Source: RH-AL1 sp050013235 (GTDB lineage: Bacteria; Pseudomonadota; Alphaproteobacteria; Rhizobiales; Beijerinckiaceae). From it: DNA of 64,000 bases. Position 1 is the stretch's first letter, and every line of letters begins with the position of its first letter. Positions 53,986 to 61,974 of the stretch are shown piece after piece. The notes under the pieces were generated by a model, which saw only the letters and a list, made by a program, of their open reading frames with translations, did not search any database and was not told where the DNA came from. The position numbers and the translations under genes are program-made. The stretch spans positions 22,988-86,987 of the forward strand of contig JBEKFQ010000011.1 of NCBI GenBank assembly GCA_050013235.1, in the 5' to 3' direction.

Positions 53986-54630
53986 ATGACCGCACGGCTT
54001 GATCTATATGACCACGTGAGCGACCTGCTGGATCTGAGCGTTGGCAAGATTGCCGCGGCGAGCGAGGCGCTGACCTTGATTGCCGCCCGGATGGAGTCGA
54101 TCGGTCTTCTCATTATCTCGGCCCGGAAACCCGATTCCGACCGTTTGGGGATCGACAAAAATCTGTCTCTCTTACAATCCGAGATCACGGTCGCCGCGAA
54201 TGATGCCAATTTCGAGGGCGGAACGTGGTTTCTGCCGTCGAAATCCCAGGCCGGGGCAGGCACTGTTGGGTCGGTGGGGCTGGCGGGCTTGTATTCGCTC
54301 TCTAATCCGTCAACCGCCGAAACCAATATTCTTGGCTTCAGCACGTTTGGAGCAAGCGACTCGGATTTGCGGCACATGACGCAATCCTTGGCCGATGCCT
54401 TGTCGGGCTTGAGCACCGCGCAGACCTTCCTGGGCTATCTGTCCGGCACGCTCGATGACCGCGGCGGCCATAATTTCGTGTTCTCCGCCAGGATCGGATC
54501 ACTCGTCGATGCCGATATGAACGCGGAGTCCACACGGATCGTCGCGCTCGAGATGCAGCAGCTGCTCGGCATTCAATCTCTCAGCATCGCCAATGACAAT
54601 GCGAGCATCATATTGAAGCTGTTTGGTTAG
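53986..54630 (+). CDS. Flagellin-like protein lacking the N-terminal D0 domain
   Basis: The last 80 residues read as a flagellin C-terminus: MTQSLADALSGLSTAQTFLG, SLVDADMNAESTRIVALEMQ, then LLGIQSLSIANDNASIILKL. The middle part (LLQSEITVAANDANFEGGTW) also fits a rhizobial flagellin core. The usual flagellin N-terminus (MSSI.TN.SAL.A...L) is absent and upstream in-frame sequence does not supply it. At 214 residues it is either a decayed flagellin or a specialised relative. No other flagellar gene is in the window. The protein cannot form a normal filament without both terminal helices. Confidence 0.7.
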   Translation: MTARLDLYDHVSDLLDLSVGKIAAASEALTLIAARMESIGLLIISARKPDSDRLGIDKNLSLLQSEITVAANDANFEGGTWFLPSKSQAGAGTVGSVGLAGLYSLSNPSTAETNILGFSTFGASDSDLRHMTQSLADALSGLSTAQTFLGYLSGTLDDRGGHNFVFSARIGSLVDADMNAESTRIVALEMQQLLGIQSLSIANDNASIILKLFG

Positions 54631-54649
54631 GTGTCGTTGTCCAGAAACT

Positions 54650-54702
54650 GAAGTATGTCCTCGATCGAAAATGCCGGCCGCTTTTTCCGGACATGTTCTA
54701 AT
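54650..54702 (+). repeat. Two-hairpin interspersed repeat, copy C (half element)
   Basis: Only the second half is present: GTATGTCCTCGATCGAAAAT, GCCGGCCGCTTTTTCC and GGACATGTTCTA, matching 53669-53715. The final CTA supplies the stop codon of the Nudix gene on the minus strand. Confidence 0.75.
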
Positions 54703-55279
54703 CCATCAGCCCCGTCAATTTCGCGTAATACAGCAGCATCACCGTCTTCGCGTCTTCAATTTCGCCCGTGCCGATCATGGCGAGCGCGGCCTCCAGGGTC
54801 GTCTCGAAAACTTCGATATCTTCTCCATCGTCCGCCAAGCCGCCGCCGTTCGTGATCCGGTCGCTTGGCTGGTAGGGCGCGACGAAGAAGGTGATCCGTT
54901 CGGCGAAACTGCCGGGGCTCATATAGGTCTGAAACAACCGGCGCGGCGGCCCCGAGAGTTTGATGCCGGTCTCCTCCTCGGTCTCGGCGATGACGCGGGT
55001 CAGGGGATCGGCGCCTTCGAGCTTACCGGCACAGGCCTCGATGATCGCCTCGCTGCCCTCTCTCAAGAAGGCGACGGCCCGGAATTGCTTGATGAGAATG
55101 ATCGTGCCGCGCTCGCGGTCGTAGGGCAGGATGGTGACGCCATCGCCGGTATCGAGAATGTCGCGGATCAGGGTTTCGGTTTCGCCTGTCGAGCGGCGGC
55201 GTTGGATGGTGATCTTCTCGAACACGCCGAAGCTGCGCGCCAGAATCTCCCGTGCGATAATGCGGACCCGATCGCTCAA
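54698..55279 (-). CDS. Nudix hydrolase (NudK-like)
   Basis: A 193-residue Nudix protein resembling GDP-mannose/ADP-sugar pyrophosphatases. The core is IIEACAGKLEGADPLTRVIA followed by ETEEETGIKL, a Nudix box in the NudK style with D replacing the first acidic E and Ala before the ExxEExGU part. GDGVTILPYDRERGTIILIK precedes it and YMSPGSFAERITFFVAPY follows; both are typical of the ADPRase/NudK subgroup. The exact nucleotide-sugar substrate is uncertain. It lies 16 bases after nadK in the same direction, so a joint nucleotide-metabolism operon is plausible. Confidence 0.87.
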   Translation of the reverse strand: MSDRVRIIAREILARSFGVFEKITIQRRRSTGETETLIRDILDTGDGVTILPYDRERGTIILIKQFRAVAFLREGSEAIIEACAGKLEGADPLTRVIAETEEETGIKLSGPPRRLFQTYMSPGSFAERITFFVAPYQPSDRITNGGGLADDGEDIEVFETTLEAALAMIGTGEIEDAKTVMLLYYAKLTGLMD

Positions 55280-55295
55280 CCGGCGCTCCCTCTAT

Positions 55296-56081
55296 TCAAT
55301 AGCCGAATTGTTCGCGTAAAATGCGTTCGTCGAGGGAGTGGCCGGGGTCGTGGAGCAGCACCAGGCGGGTGTCGTGATCCATCCTGACCTCGACATGGAC
55401 GACATCGCGGACCTCGAAATGGTCGGCGACAGCGGAAACGGGCCGTTTGACCGGCTCGCGAACGTCGATTTCCACCCGCGCCGTGTCGCGCAACAGCGCA
55501 CCGCGCCAACGCCTGGGCCGGAATGCCGAGATCGGGGTGAGGGCCATCAAGGAGGCGTTGAGCGGCAAGATCGGCCCGTTGACCGATAGATTATAGGCGG
55601 TCGAGCCGGCGGGCGTCGCCACCAAGACGCCGTCGGCGATCAACTCGCTCAACCGCTCCTTGCCATCGATCGAAATGCGCAATTTCGCGGCCTGGAACGT
55701 TTGCCGGGAGAGGAACACCTCGTTGATCGCGCGCGCGACTTCGACTTCGCCCGATATGACGGTCGCCTCCATGATCAGAGGATGCACGATCGAAGGAAGC
55801 GCCTCGTCGAGCCGGTCAAGCAAGCCGGTCTCGTGAAATTCATTCATCAAAAAACCGACGGAGCCGCGATTCATGCCGTAGATCGGAGTGTTGCGCCCCA
55901 TGAAGCGATGAAGCGTCTGCAGCATCAAGCCATCGCCGCCCAGCGCCACCACCACATCGGCGTCGTCGAGTCCCGCGTTTCCATAGCGGTCGGCAAGCGC
56001 CGCGCAGGTGGCGGATGCCTCTGGTGATCCCGACGACAGGAAGGCAATCTTCTTGAAGCGATGTTCATGGCTGAGGGCCAT
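55296..56081 (-). CDS. nadK: NAD kinase
   Basis: Phosphorylates NAD to NADP. The catalytic glycine-rich motif VVALGGDGLMLQTLHRFMGR is at about residues 43-62, followed by the substrate loop YGMNRGSVGFLMNEF. A second conserved block AINEVFLSRQTFQAAKLRIS and the VATPAGSTAYNLSVNGPILP region complete the PpnK family pattern. 261 residues matches the short alphaproteobacterial form. It precedes the Nudix gene on the minus strand. Confidence 0.95.
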   Translation of the reverse strand: MALSHEHRFKKIAFLSSGSPEASATCAALADRYGNAGLDDADVVVALGGDGLMLQTLHRFMGRNTPIYGMNRGSVGFLMNEFHETGLLDRLDEALPSIVHPLIMEATVISGEVEVARAINEVFLSRQTFQAAKLRISIDGKERLSELIADGVLVATPAGSTAYNLSVNGPILPLNASLMALTPISAFRPRRWRGALLRDTARVEIDVREPVKRPVSAVADHFEVRDVVHVEVRMDHDTRLVLLHDPGHSLDERILREQFGY

Positions 56082-56150
56082 GCCGAATACCTCCCCGGAG
56101 ACTTGGGCCGGATGTTCGAATCGGTTCAGAGTTGCCCCGCAAAAGGCGAG

Positions 56151-56198
56151 GCCAGGACAAAGCCGGGCCAGGACAAAACTGGGCTCAGACGAAACCGG
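56151..56198 (+). repeat. Three imperfect 16-bp tandem repeats
   Basis: GCCAGGACAAAGCCGG, GCCAGGACAAAACTGG and GCTCAGACGAAACCGG follow one another without spacing. No function is evident; they may be a slippage product upstream of nadK. Confidence 0.75.
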
Positions 56199-56451
56199 GC
56201 ACCAAGCCTGTTCTCATAGCCGCAACGCGAGGCCGGGGTAAAGCGCGGTGCCGGCCAATGTTTGGCTCGATCGCCGGCGCCGGTAATTTGCGGGTTCATC
56301 GAAACAGTGCGATCAAAGTCAGAGGACGTCGTGGATTTCAAAGGGTTAGGCGGCCCGGCCCGGCTTTCCCCCGGCGTCCGCCGTAAATCTTTGGGAACGC
56401 GGTGGCTTGCTCTAGCGCCGTTCACTCCTGCGGACTCACCTAAGTGATATA

Positions 56452-56527
56452 AAATCGCTCTCTTTATAATAAGTTAGAGTGTTTCCTCAATCACAAGATT
56501 CTGCAACTTTTGTGGGAAATTCGTTAA
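56452..56527 (+). repeat. Two-hairpin interspersed repeat, copy E (diverged)
   Basis: AAATCGCTCTCTTTATAATA is followed by AGTTAGAGTGTTTCCTCA and CTGCAACTTTTGTGGGAA, aligning base for base with much of 60414-60488 but without the first hairpin. It lies directly in front of the SulP gene and would be in its 5' leader. Confidence 0.65.
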
Positions 56528-56574
56528 ACTCGGCGGTTCAAAATATCCCAAGGGGCAGGAAAGGCCGCGAACGC

Positions 56575-58266
56575 ATGACTGATCAATCCGGCGCTCCCGT
56601 CCGTTCCAAGCCCTGGCCGCTGTTTCTGTCGCTGCAATCCTATCATCCGCGCTTCATCACGGGCGATTTGATCGCGGGACTGACGCTGGCGGCAATTGCC
56701 ATCCCCGAACAAATGGCGACGGCGCGTCTTGGTGGCTTCGCGCCGCAAATTGGCTTCTTTGCTTTTCTCGCGGGCACATTGGCCTTCGCGGCCTTGGGCA
56801 GCAACCGGTTCCTCTCGTGCGGGGCCGATTCCACGATCACCCCGATTTTCGCCGGCAGTCTCGCCTTGATGGCCAGCGCCGGCTCGCCCGATTACGCCTT
56901 GTTGGCCGCCGTCCTCGCCATGCTCGTGGGCGTGCTCCTGATCGCGGCCGGCATATTCCGGCTCGGCTGGATCGCCGATCTTCTGTCGGTCCCGGTCACG
57001 GCAGGCTTTCTCGCAGGCATTTCGATTCATATTCTGCTGTCGCAATTGCCTGGCGTGCTCGGATTGCCGGTGACGGATGGCTCGATTCCCCAGCGCATTT
57101 GGACATTGGCGAGCCATCTGGCGGAAGCCAATCCCTACACGCTGGCGATTGGTTTTGGGGTTTTGGGTCTTGTTGCGATAGCGGAATGGTGGGATGCGCG
57201 CATTCCCGGCGCCTTGATCGGCCTGGTGCTGTCCAGCGCCGCCGTGGCGTTGCCGGGGCTTCAAGGCCATGGCGTCGCGGTGCTCGGCGCGCTCGACCTT
57301 GGCTCCCTCACGTTTGCGTTGCCTCTGATCGAGCCGAGCCGGTTCGTGCAACTCGTGCCGCTGGGTCTCATCATCGCGGCTGTCGTCATGGTGCAGACGG
57401 CGGCGACGACGCGCGCTTTTCCGTCAAGCCCGGACGAGCCGCCGGATGTAGATCGCGACTTCGTGGGCGCTGGCTTCGGTAGTGTGCTCGCGGGCCTCAT
57501 GGGCGCCTTTCCCGTCGACGCCAGCCCGCCGCGCACAGCGACCGTCTCGGAGACCGGTGGGCGCTCGCAGCTTGCCGCGCTGACGGCGGCGGCGATCGTC
57601 GCGTTGGTGTTGATGGCGGGCGGCTCGCTGCTGCGGGGCATTCCCCAAGCGGCCCTTGCCGGGGTTTTGCTGTTTGTCGGCTTGAAAATCATCCGGTTCC
57701 GGCAGATCGCTAGGATTGCGCGGCAATCGCCGGGGGAATCGCTGCTGATTGGCGCGACCGCGGCGGCAATTATCGCGCTGCCGATCGAGCAAGGCGCCGG
57801 AATCGGCATCGCGCTCTCGCTGCTGCAAGGTCTCTGGAGCACGGCGCGTGCCCAGGTGCTGGTGTTCGAGCGCGTGCCAGGGACTTCGATTTGGTGGCCG
57901 GCGAGCCCGAATCTGAGGGGTGAGCGGGAGCCGGGGATTCTCGTGGCGGGGTTTCAGGCGCCGTTGTCCTTCCTCAATATTTATCGCTTCCGCCGGGATT
58001 TGTTGGCTCTGCGCACGGCGACGCCAGGCTTGCGGCTGATCGTCTTGGAAGGGGCGGGTCTCATCGAGATTGATTTCACCGCCGCCCAAGTGCTCCGCGG
58101 TATCGTTGAAGATTTGCAAGAGAGCGGCGTGGATTTCGCCATCGCCCGCCTCGAATCCCCCCGCGCGGAGGACGGCATGAAACGCTTCGGCATCCTCGAT
58201 TTGCTCGGCCCTGGCCATGTCTTTCAAAGTGCGGAGGAGGCCTGCCGCGCTCTGCGCGCGAAATGA
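56575..58266 (+). CDS. SulP-family anion transporter
   Basis: SLC26/SulP membrane protein for sulfate, bicarbonate or other anions. The N-terminal part begins FITGDLIAGLTLAAIAIPEQ and MATARLGGFAPQIGFFAFLA, the SulP signature. About 12-14 helices follow, including VDASPPRTATVSETGGRSQL, typical of helix 10 region. The last 120 residues are a STAS domain (LRLIVLEGAGLIEIDFTAAQ). The ATG at 56575 has AGGAAAGG upstream and gives 563 residues; the frame runs open to 56479 through a repeat. The transported anion cannot be told from sequence; no sulfate-assimilation genes adjoin. Confidence 0.88.
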   Translation: MTDQSGAPVRSKPWPLFLSLQSYHPRFITGDLIAGLTLAAIAIPEQMATARLGGFAPQIGFFAFLAGTLAFAALGSNRFLSCGADSTITPIFAGSLALMASAGSPDYALLAAVLAMLVGVLLIAAGIFRLGWIADLLSVPVTAGFLAGISIHILLSQLPGVLGLPVTDGSIPQRIWTLASHLAEANPYTLAIGFGVLGLVAIAEWWDARIPGALIGLVLSSAAVALPGLQGHGVAVLGALDLGSLTFALPLIEPSRFVQLVPLGLIIAAVVMVQTAATTRAFPSSPDEPPDVDRDFVGAGFGSVLAGLMGAFPVDASPPRTATVSETGGRSQLAALTAAAIVALVLMAGGSLLRGIPQAALAGVLLFVGLKIIRFRQIARIARQSPGESLLIGATAAAIIALPIEQGAGIGIALSLLQGLWSTARAQVLVFERVPGTSIWWPASPNLRGEREPGILVAGFQAPLSFLNIYRFRRDLLALRTATPGLRLIVLEGAGLIEIDFTAAQVLRGIVEDLQESGVDFAIARLESPRAEDGMKRFGILDLLGPGHVFQSAEEACRALRAK

Positions 58267-58648
58267 CAGCGGGGCGTTTGATATAGGGGCGACGAGCCAA
58301 GCGATCCGGGCGAAGTCTTCGTTGAAGGCCTGTAAATTGCAACCGGTTGGGTCATGAGTAAACTGTCACCGGAACTTTGTAAGTTGCGTAACTTCGGCAC
58401 GCCGATGCCAAAATCGTGGTTTGTAATCGCTCAAGTCTCGTTCATAGTGCGGGAAACGTTGCCGGGCCGATGAAGGATTTTTGCTCGATGTTCACGCATA
58501 CATTTATGCCGTAGTTTGGATCTATTGTGTGCATGAGTGTGTCCACGGACTGTGGGGGATTGGTTTTTAATGCCGTCCCGCTCTTGACGGCGACCGAAAA
58601 AGAGTCCGGCATGGATATGGTAAAACCCTAACGGGAGACAAAAGCACG
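58267..58648. other. Intergenic region before the PAP2 gene
   Basis: No gene is seen in these 382 bases. One PHO-box-like half site (CTGTCAC near 58362) occurs, but the second half is poor, so phosphate control is only a thought. Confidence 0.5.
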
Positions 58649-59260
58649 ATGAGAGTGGACATGCCAGACCATATGCCTGGTATGCCGGATCGCGATTTGA
58701 TCGATCCCTTGCGATCCCTCGGGTTCGTCCGCCAGGCTAAACGGCGAATCCAGTCGCAAGACACCGCCCTCATGCGATATATCTTCAACTTGACGAGAGG
58801 GGGCAGGGGGGAAGTCGGCGCTATTCTCGTGAGTAAACTCGGGAACGGCTGGCTCTATCTTTTCCTGTTCCCGGTCATTTTTCTCGAATTGCAGGAGCGG
58901 CGGCTCGCGGGGATTTTGACGGCGGCGGCGAATATCGGCGTCTCTCATTCAATCTATCCGTGGATCAAGCGGCGCTACCGGCGCATTCGCCCGTTTCATG
59001 TCGATTCGTCTCTTATTTCCCTTTTGCCGACACGCGACGAGTTCTCGTTTCCAAGCGGACATACGATGACGCTTGCGGCGGCCCTCATGCCCGTGGCCTA
59101 TCTCAACCCGGGATTTTGGGTTCCCAGTATTTTCATGATCCTTTTAATGGCATGGGCCCGGATCGCATCCGGACATCATTATCCCACCGATGTTTGCGCC
59201 GGCGCTTCGATGGGCGGTATCATTGGTTTGGTCATTTCGATTTTTTTCTTAAGGGGTTAG
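58649..59260 (+). CDS. PAP2-family membrane phosphatase
   Basis: A 203-residue lipid phosphatase-like membrane protein. The three PAP2 motifs are present and in order: KRRYRRIRP near residue 106, FPSGH near 134 and RIASGHHYPTD near 170, with hydrophobic helices between. Substrates of such enzymes include undecaprenyl diphosphate and phosphatidic acid. GGGAG lies shortly before the ATG (58649), whose exact choice among four nearby methionines is uncertain. The glycosyltransferase 66 bases downstream is probably in the same operon, so a lipid-linked sugar or glycolipid is a likely target. Confidence 0.85.
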   Translation: MRVDMPDHMPGMPDRDLIDPLRSLGFVRQAKRRIQSQDTALMRYIFNLTRGGRGEVGAILVSKLGNGWLYLFLFPVIFLELQERRLAGILTAAANIGVSHSIYPWIKRRYRRIRPFHVDSSLISLLPTRDEFSFPSGHTMTLAAALMPVAYLNPGFWVPSIFMILLMAWARIASGHHYPTDVCAGASMGGIIGLVISIFFLRG

Positions 59261-59326
59261 GGAAATTCGCCGGAAATCTTCATCCAACGGCAGAGAGGTC
59301 CGGTTCGTGCTCATCGGGGAAAAAAC

Positions 59327-60331
59327 TTGCGTGTTCTAATCGTGACAGATGCGTGGCGGCCCCAGGTGAATGGCGTCGTCCGGGTCCTCGAGTCTCTTGC
59401 CGAGGCGGCAAAAGAGCAGGGGGTCGACATCGTTTTCCTGACACCGGAAGGTTTCTGGTCGATTGCCGTGCCGACTTATGCGGAAGTGCGCCTCGCTTTG
59501 ACGACCTGCGGCCCTGTTGGGCGGCGGATCGAGGCAGCTCAGGCCGATCATATTCATCTGGCGACGGAAGGCCCGCTCGGGTTGGCCGCCCGCCGTTATT
59601 GCTTGCGCCATGATTTGCCCTTCACCACCAGCTTTCACACGAAATTGCCGGAATATATTGCGGCGCGCGTGCCGGTCCCGCTCAGTTGGTCCTACCGGCT
59701 CTTGCGTGTGTTCCACAATGCCGGCTCGGGTGTCCTGGTCTCGACGTCGAGCCTGGAGGCTGACCTCAAATCGCGTGGGTTCAACCGCCTGATGCGCTGG
59801 CCGCTCGGGGTCGATAACGTCCGGTTCCGGCGCCGCGACGGGTCGGTCTTAAACTTCCCCCGGCCACTCTTTTTATATGTGGGCCGGATCGCGATCGAGA
59901 AAAATCTCGCCGCTTTTCTCCGTCTCGATTTGCCCGGCACGAAGGTTGTCGTGGGCGATGGGCCGGCGCGCGCGTCACTCGAGGCGAGTTTCCCCGACGC
60001 GCGTTTCCTGGGAACGCAGACGGGCGAGGATTTGGCGGATATTTATTCCAGCGCCGATGTCTTCGTGTTTCCAAGTTTGACCGACACATTCGGACTTGTC
60101 TTGCTGGAAGCCATGGCGAGCGGTTTGCCGGTGGCTGCCTTCCCGGTCGCGGGGGCGCTGGACGTCGTCGACCAAAGCGGCGCGGGGGTTCTCGATATGG
60201 ATTTGAAACTCGCCTGCTTGGAAGCGCTCAGCATTCCCCGTTGGAAGCCGCGCGCCCGGTCGGAGGCTTTCAGTTGGGATGAAAGCGCCAGCCATTTTAT
60301 TGCAAACCTCTTGGCGGCGAATCCGGCGTAA
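59327..60331 (+). CDS. Glycosyltransferase family 4 (MgtA/PimB-like)
   Basis: A 334-residue GT-B glycosyltransferase. The N-terminus RVLIVTDAWRPQVNGVVRVL is diagnostic for the mannosyl/glucuronosyl-diacylglycerol MgtA-like subgroup; FTTSFHTKLPEYIAARVPVP, FLYVGRIAIEKNLAAFL and PSLTDTFGLVLLEAMASGLP (donor nucleotide site) follow. The start must be the TTG at 59327, as no ATG or GTG lies between it and the first conserved residue; GGGGA sits eight bases upstream. With the PAP2 phosphatase it suggests membrane glycolipid synthesis, perhaps a phosphate-sparing lipid, which is inference. Confidence 0.85.
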   Translation: MRVLIVTDAWRPQVNGVVRVLESLAEAAKEQGVDIVFLTPEGFWSIAVPTYAEVRLALTTCGPVGRRIEAAQADHIHLATEGPLGLAARRYCLRHDLPFTTSFHTKLPEYIAARVPVPLSWSYRLLRVFHNAGSGVLVSTSSLEADLKSRGFNRLMRWPLGVDNVRFRRRDGSVLNFPRPLFLYVGRIAIEKNLAAFLRLDLPGTKVVVGDGPARASLEASFPDARFLGTQTGEDLADIYSSADVFVFPSLTDTFGLVLLEAMASGLPVAAFPVAGALDVVDQSGAGVLDMDLKLACLEALSIPRWKPRARSEAFSWDESASHFIANLLAANPA

Positions 60332-60375
60332 TAGACGGCCTCCCCTTGCTCGCCCCGGTCATCCCGTGATGGGCT

Positions 60376-60488
60376 AGAGCGCGCTCCGCTTTGGTGGAAT
60401 CACCAAAGCGACCGGAACTCGCCCTCTTTTTAAGAAGTTAGAGCATGTCCTCGATCGAAAAAGTCCGCAGCTTTTTCGGGATACTCTA
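60376..60488 (+). repeat. Two-hairpin interspersed repeat, copy D
   Basis: Near-identical to copy B. Hairpin 1 is CGCTTTGGTG, loop GAAT, CACCAAAGCG at 60387-60410. Hairpin 2 is CGAAAAAG (60456-60463), loop TCCGCAG, CTTTTTCG (60471-60478). The terminal CTA at 60486-60488 is the otsA stop codon on the minus strand. The element fills the 150-base gap between the convergent glycosyltransferase and otsA genes. Confidence 0.87.
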
Positions 60489-61907
60489 AGCAGCCGCGCC
60501 CGGTTGGTCCAATTGCGTTGGGGCATGGCGCCGGCGCCGGCGGCAGGAGCGCAAGGCGCGTAAAAAGCTCGTCATCCAGTTATTGGCATCGTGGCGGCGG
60601 ATACGTTTCATAAGCGCGCGGTGGCGCTCCAACCGTTCCTCCTTGCGCATCTCGATTGCGCGGCGCATGGCATGCGCCACTTCGTCGATGTCGTAGGGGT
60701 TGACGATTAAAGCTTCTTGAAGATCATCCGCCGCGCCGGCGAAGCGTGACAAGATCAACACGCCGGGGTCGGCGGCGTTTTGAGCGGCGACATATTCCTT
60801 CGCCACGAGATTCATCCCATCGCGCAGGGGCGTGACGAGCCCGATCCGGCTTGCCCTGTAGAGCCCAGCAAGCACGTCGCGCGCCACGGTTCGGTGGATG
60901 TAACGCAAGGGGGTCCAATCGAAGTCGCCGAATTTTCCGTTGATTTCGCCCGAGAGCGCCTCGAGTTCGTGACGAATGTCGATATAGGCTTTGAGATCGT
61001 CGCGGGTCGGCGATGCGATTTGGATCAATGTCGCGGGCTTGCTGCCGCTGGGATAAGATTCGAGAAGCGCCTTAAAGGCTTTAAACCGTTCGGGTAAACC
61101 TTTGCTGTAATCGAGCCGGTCGACGCCGATCACGTAAACACGTTGTTCGCCGCGAACGAGAGTCCGCTCAATCCGCGTCTTCGCTTCCGGGCTTTTTGCC
61201 ATGGCGCTAAAGGCATCGACGTCGATGCCAACGGGAAAGACCGCTGCTTTCACGTATTTGCCCATAACGCACAACGTGTCGGGGGATACCATTTCGCCGC
61301 CAAGGAAATCGCATACGAAGCGGCAGAAATTTGCTTGATCGGAGATTGTTTGAAACCCAATCAGATCATATTCGAGCAAGGAATTCATCAACCATTCGTG
61401 TTCCGGCGTCGCCATGAAGATCTCGGGTGGCGGAAACGGAATATGAAAAAAGAAGCCGATCTCGTTGCCGACGCCGCGCGCGCGCAAGCCTGCGCCGAGC
61501 GGGATTAGATGATAGTCGTGAACCCAGATGAGATCGCTCCGGTTCAAATTCGGCGTCAGAATATCGGCGAAACGCGCATTGACCCGCCGGTATCCCTCGG
61601 CCGCCTCGCGCGTGAAATGCACGAGATCCAGACGATAATGATGGACCGGCCACAAAACTTCGTTGGAAAAGCCGAGGTAGAATTCGCGGTAGTCCCGTTC
61701 GGTCAGCGCCATTGTCATGAGGACGCAACGGTCGTATTTGACACAAGCCGGCGCAATCTCGCTCTCATCGGCGACGATTGCGCCATTCCAGCCGAACCAC
61801 AGCCCCCCTCGTTTGCGCAATGCGTCGAGAAGGCAGACCGCAAGGCCGCCCGACGTGTTCTGGCTGGGATCGGCGACGCGATTAGAGACGATGACCAGGC
61901 GCCTCAT
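60486..61907 (-). CDS. otsA: Trehalose-6-phosphate synthase
   Basis: GT20 enzyme joining UDP-glucose and glucose-6-phosphate to trehalose-6-phosphate, an osmo- and desiccation protectant. Motifs: SNRV and SGGLAVCLLDALRKRGGLWF at the N-terminus, WVHDYHLIPLG, FFFHIPFPPPEIF, VGVDRLDYSKGLPERFKAF-type text and PLRDGMNLVAKEYVA. The ATG at 61907 gives MRRLVIVSNRVADPS and 473 residues; the upstream part of the open frame is otsB antisense. It follows otsB after 58 bases that contain a strong hairpin. The C-terminus ends in basic residues (RSCRRRRRH) and its stop lies in a repeat. Confidence 0.94.
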   Translation of the reverse strand: MRRLVIVSNRVADPSQNTSGGLAVCLLDALRKRGGLWFGWNGAIVADESEIAPACVKYDRCVLMTMALTERDYREFYLGFSNEVLWPVHHYRLDLVHFTREAAEGYRRVNARFADILTPNLNRSDLIWVHDYHLIPLGAGLRARGVGNEIGFFFHIPFPPPEIFMATPEHEWLMNSLLEYDLIGFQTISDQANFCRFVCDFLGGEMVSPDTLCVMGKYVKAAVFPVGIDVDAFSAMAKSPEAKTRIERTLVRGEQRVYVIGVDRLDYSKGLPERFKAFKALLESYPSGSKPATLIQIASPTRDDLKAYIDIRHELEALSGEINGKFGDFDWTPLRYIHRTVARDVLAGLYRASRIGLVTPLRDGMNLVAKEYVAAQNAADPGVLILSRFAGAADDLQEALIVNPYDIDEVAHAMRRAIEMRKEERLERHRALMKRIRRHDANNWMTSFLRALRSCRRRRRHAPTQLDQPGAAA

Positions 61908-61940
61908 GTTCCGGTCACACCGGGATTCTGTTCGTTCATT

Positions 61941-61974
61941 GCGCAATGACACAGGGCACGCTGTGTCATTGCGC
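61941..61974 (-). promoter_or_regulatory. Perfect 14-bp hairpin at the otsB stop codon
   Basis: GCGCAATGACACAG (61941-61954) and CTGTGTCATTGCGC (61961-61974) pair perfectly around GGCACG. The otsB stop codon at 61966-61968 is inside the stem, and the otsA start is 34 bases beyond. The hairpin could set the OtsB/OtsA ratio by protecting or attenuating the transcript. No T run follows. Confidence 0.7.

Larger units (their letters stand above)
56082..56574. other. Intergenic region nadK-sulP with repeats
   Basis: No gene is apparent in these 493 bases between divergent genes. They contain three imperfect 16-bp tandem units at 56151-56198 and a diverged copy of the two-hairpin repeat at 56452-56527. 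In-frame codons continue upstream of the SulP start to 56479 but run through that repeat. Confidence 0.6.

Noticed and set aside
58340..58400. PHO box upstream of the PAP2 gene
   Set aside because: Only one half site (CTGTCAC) is convincing; the second half does not match and the site is about 290 bases from the start codon.
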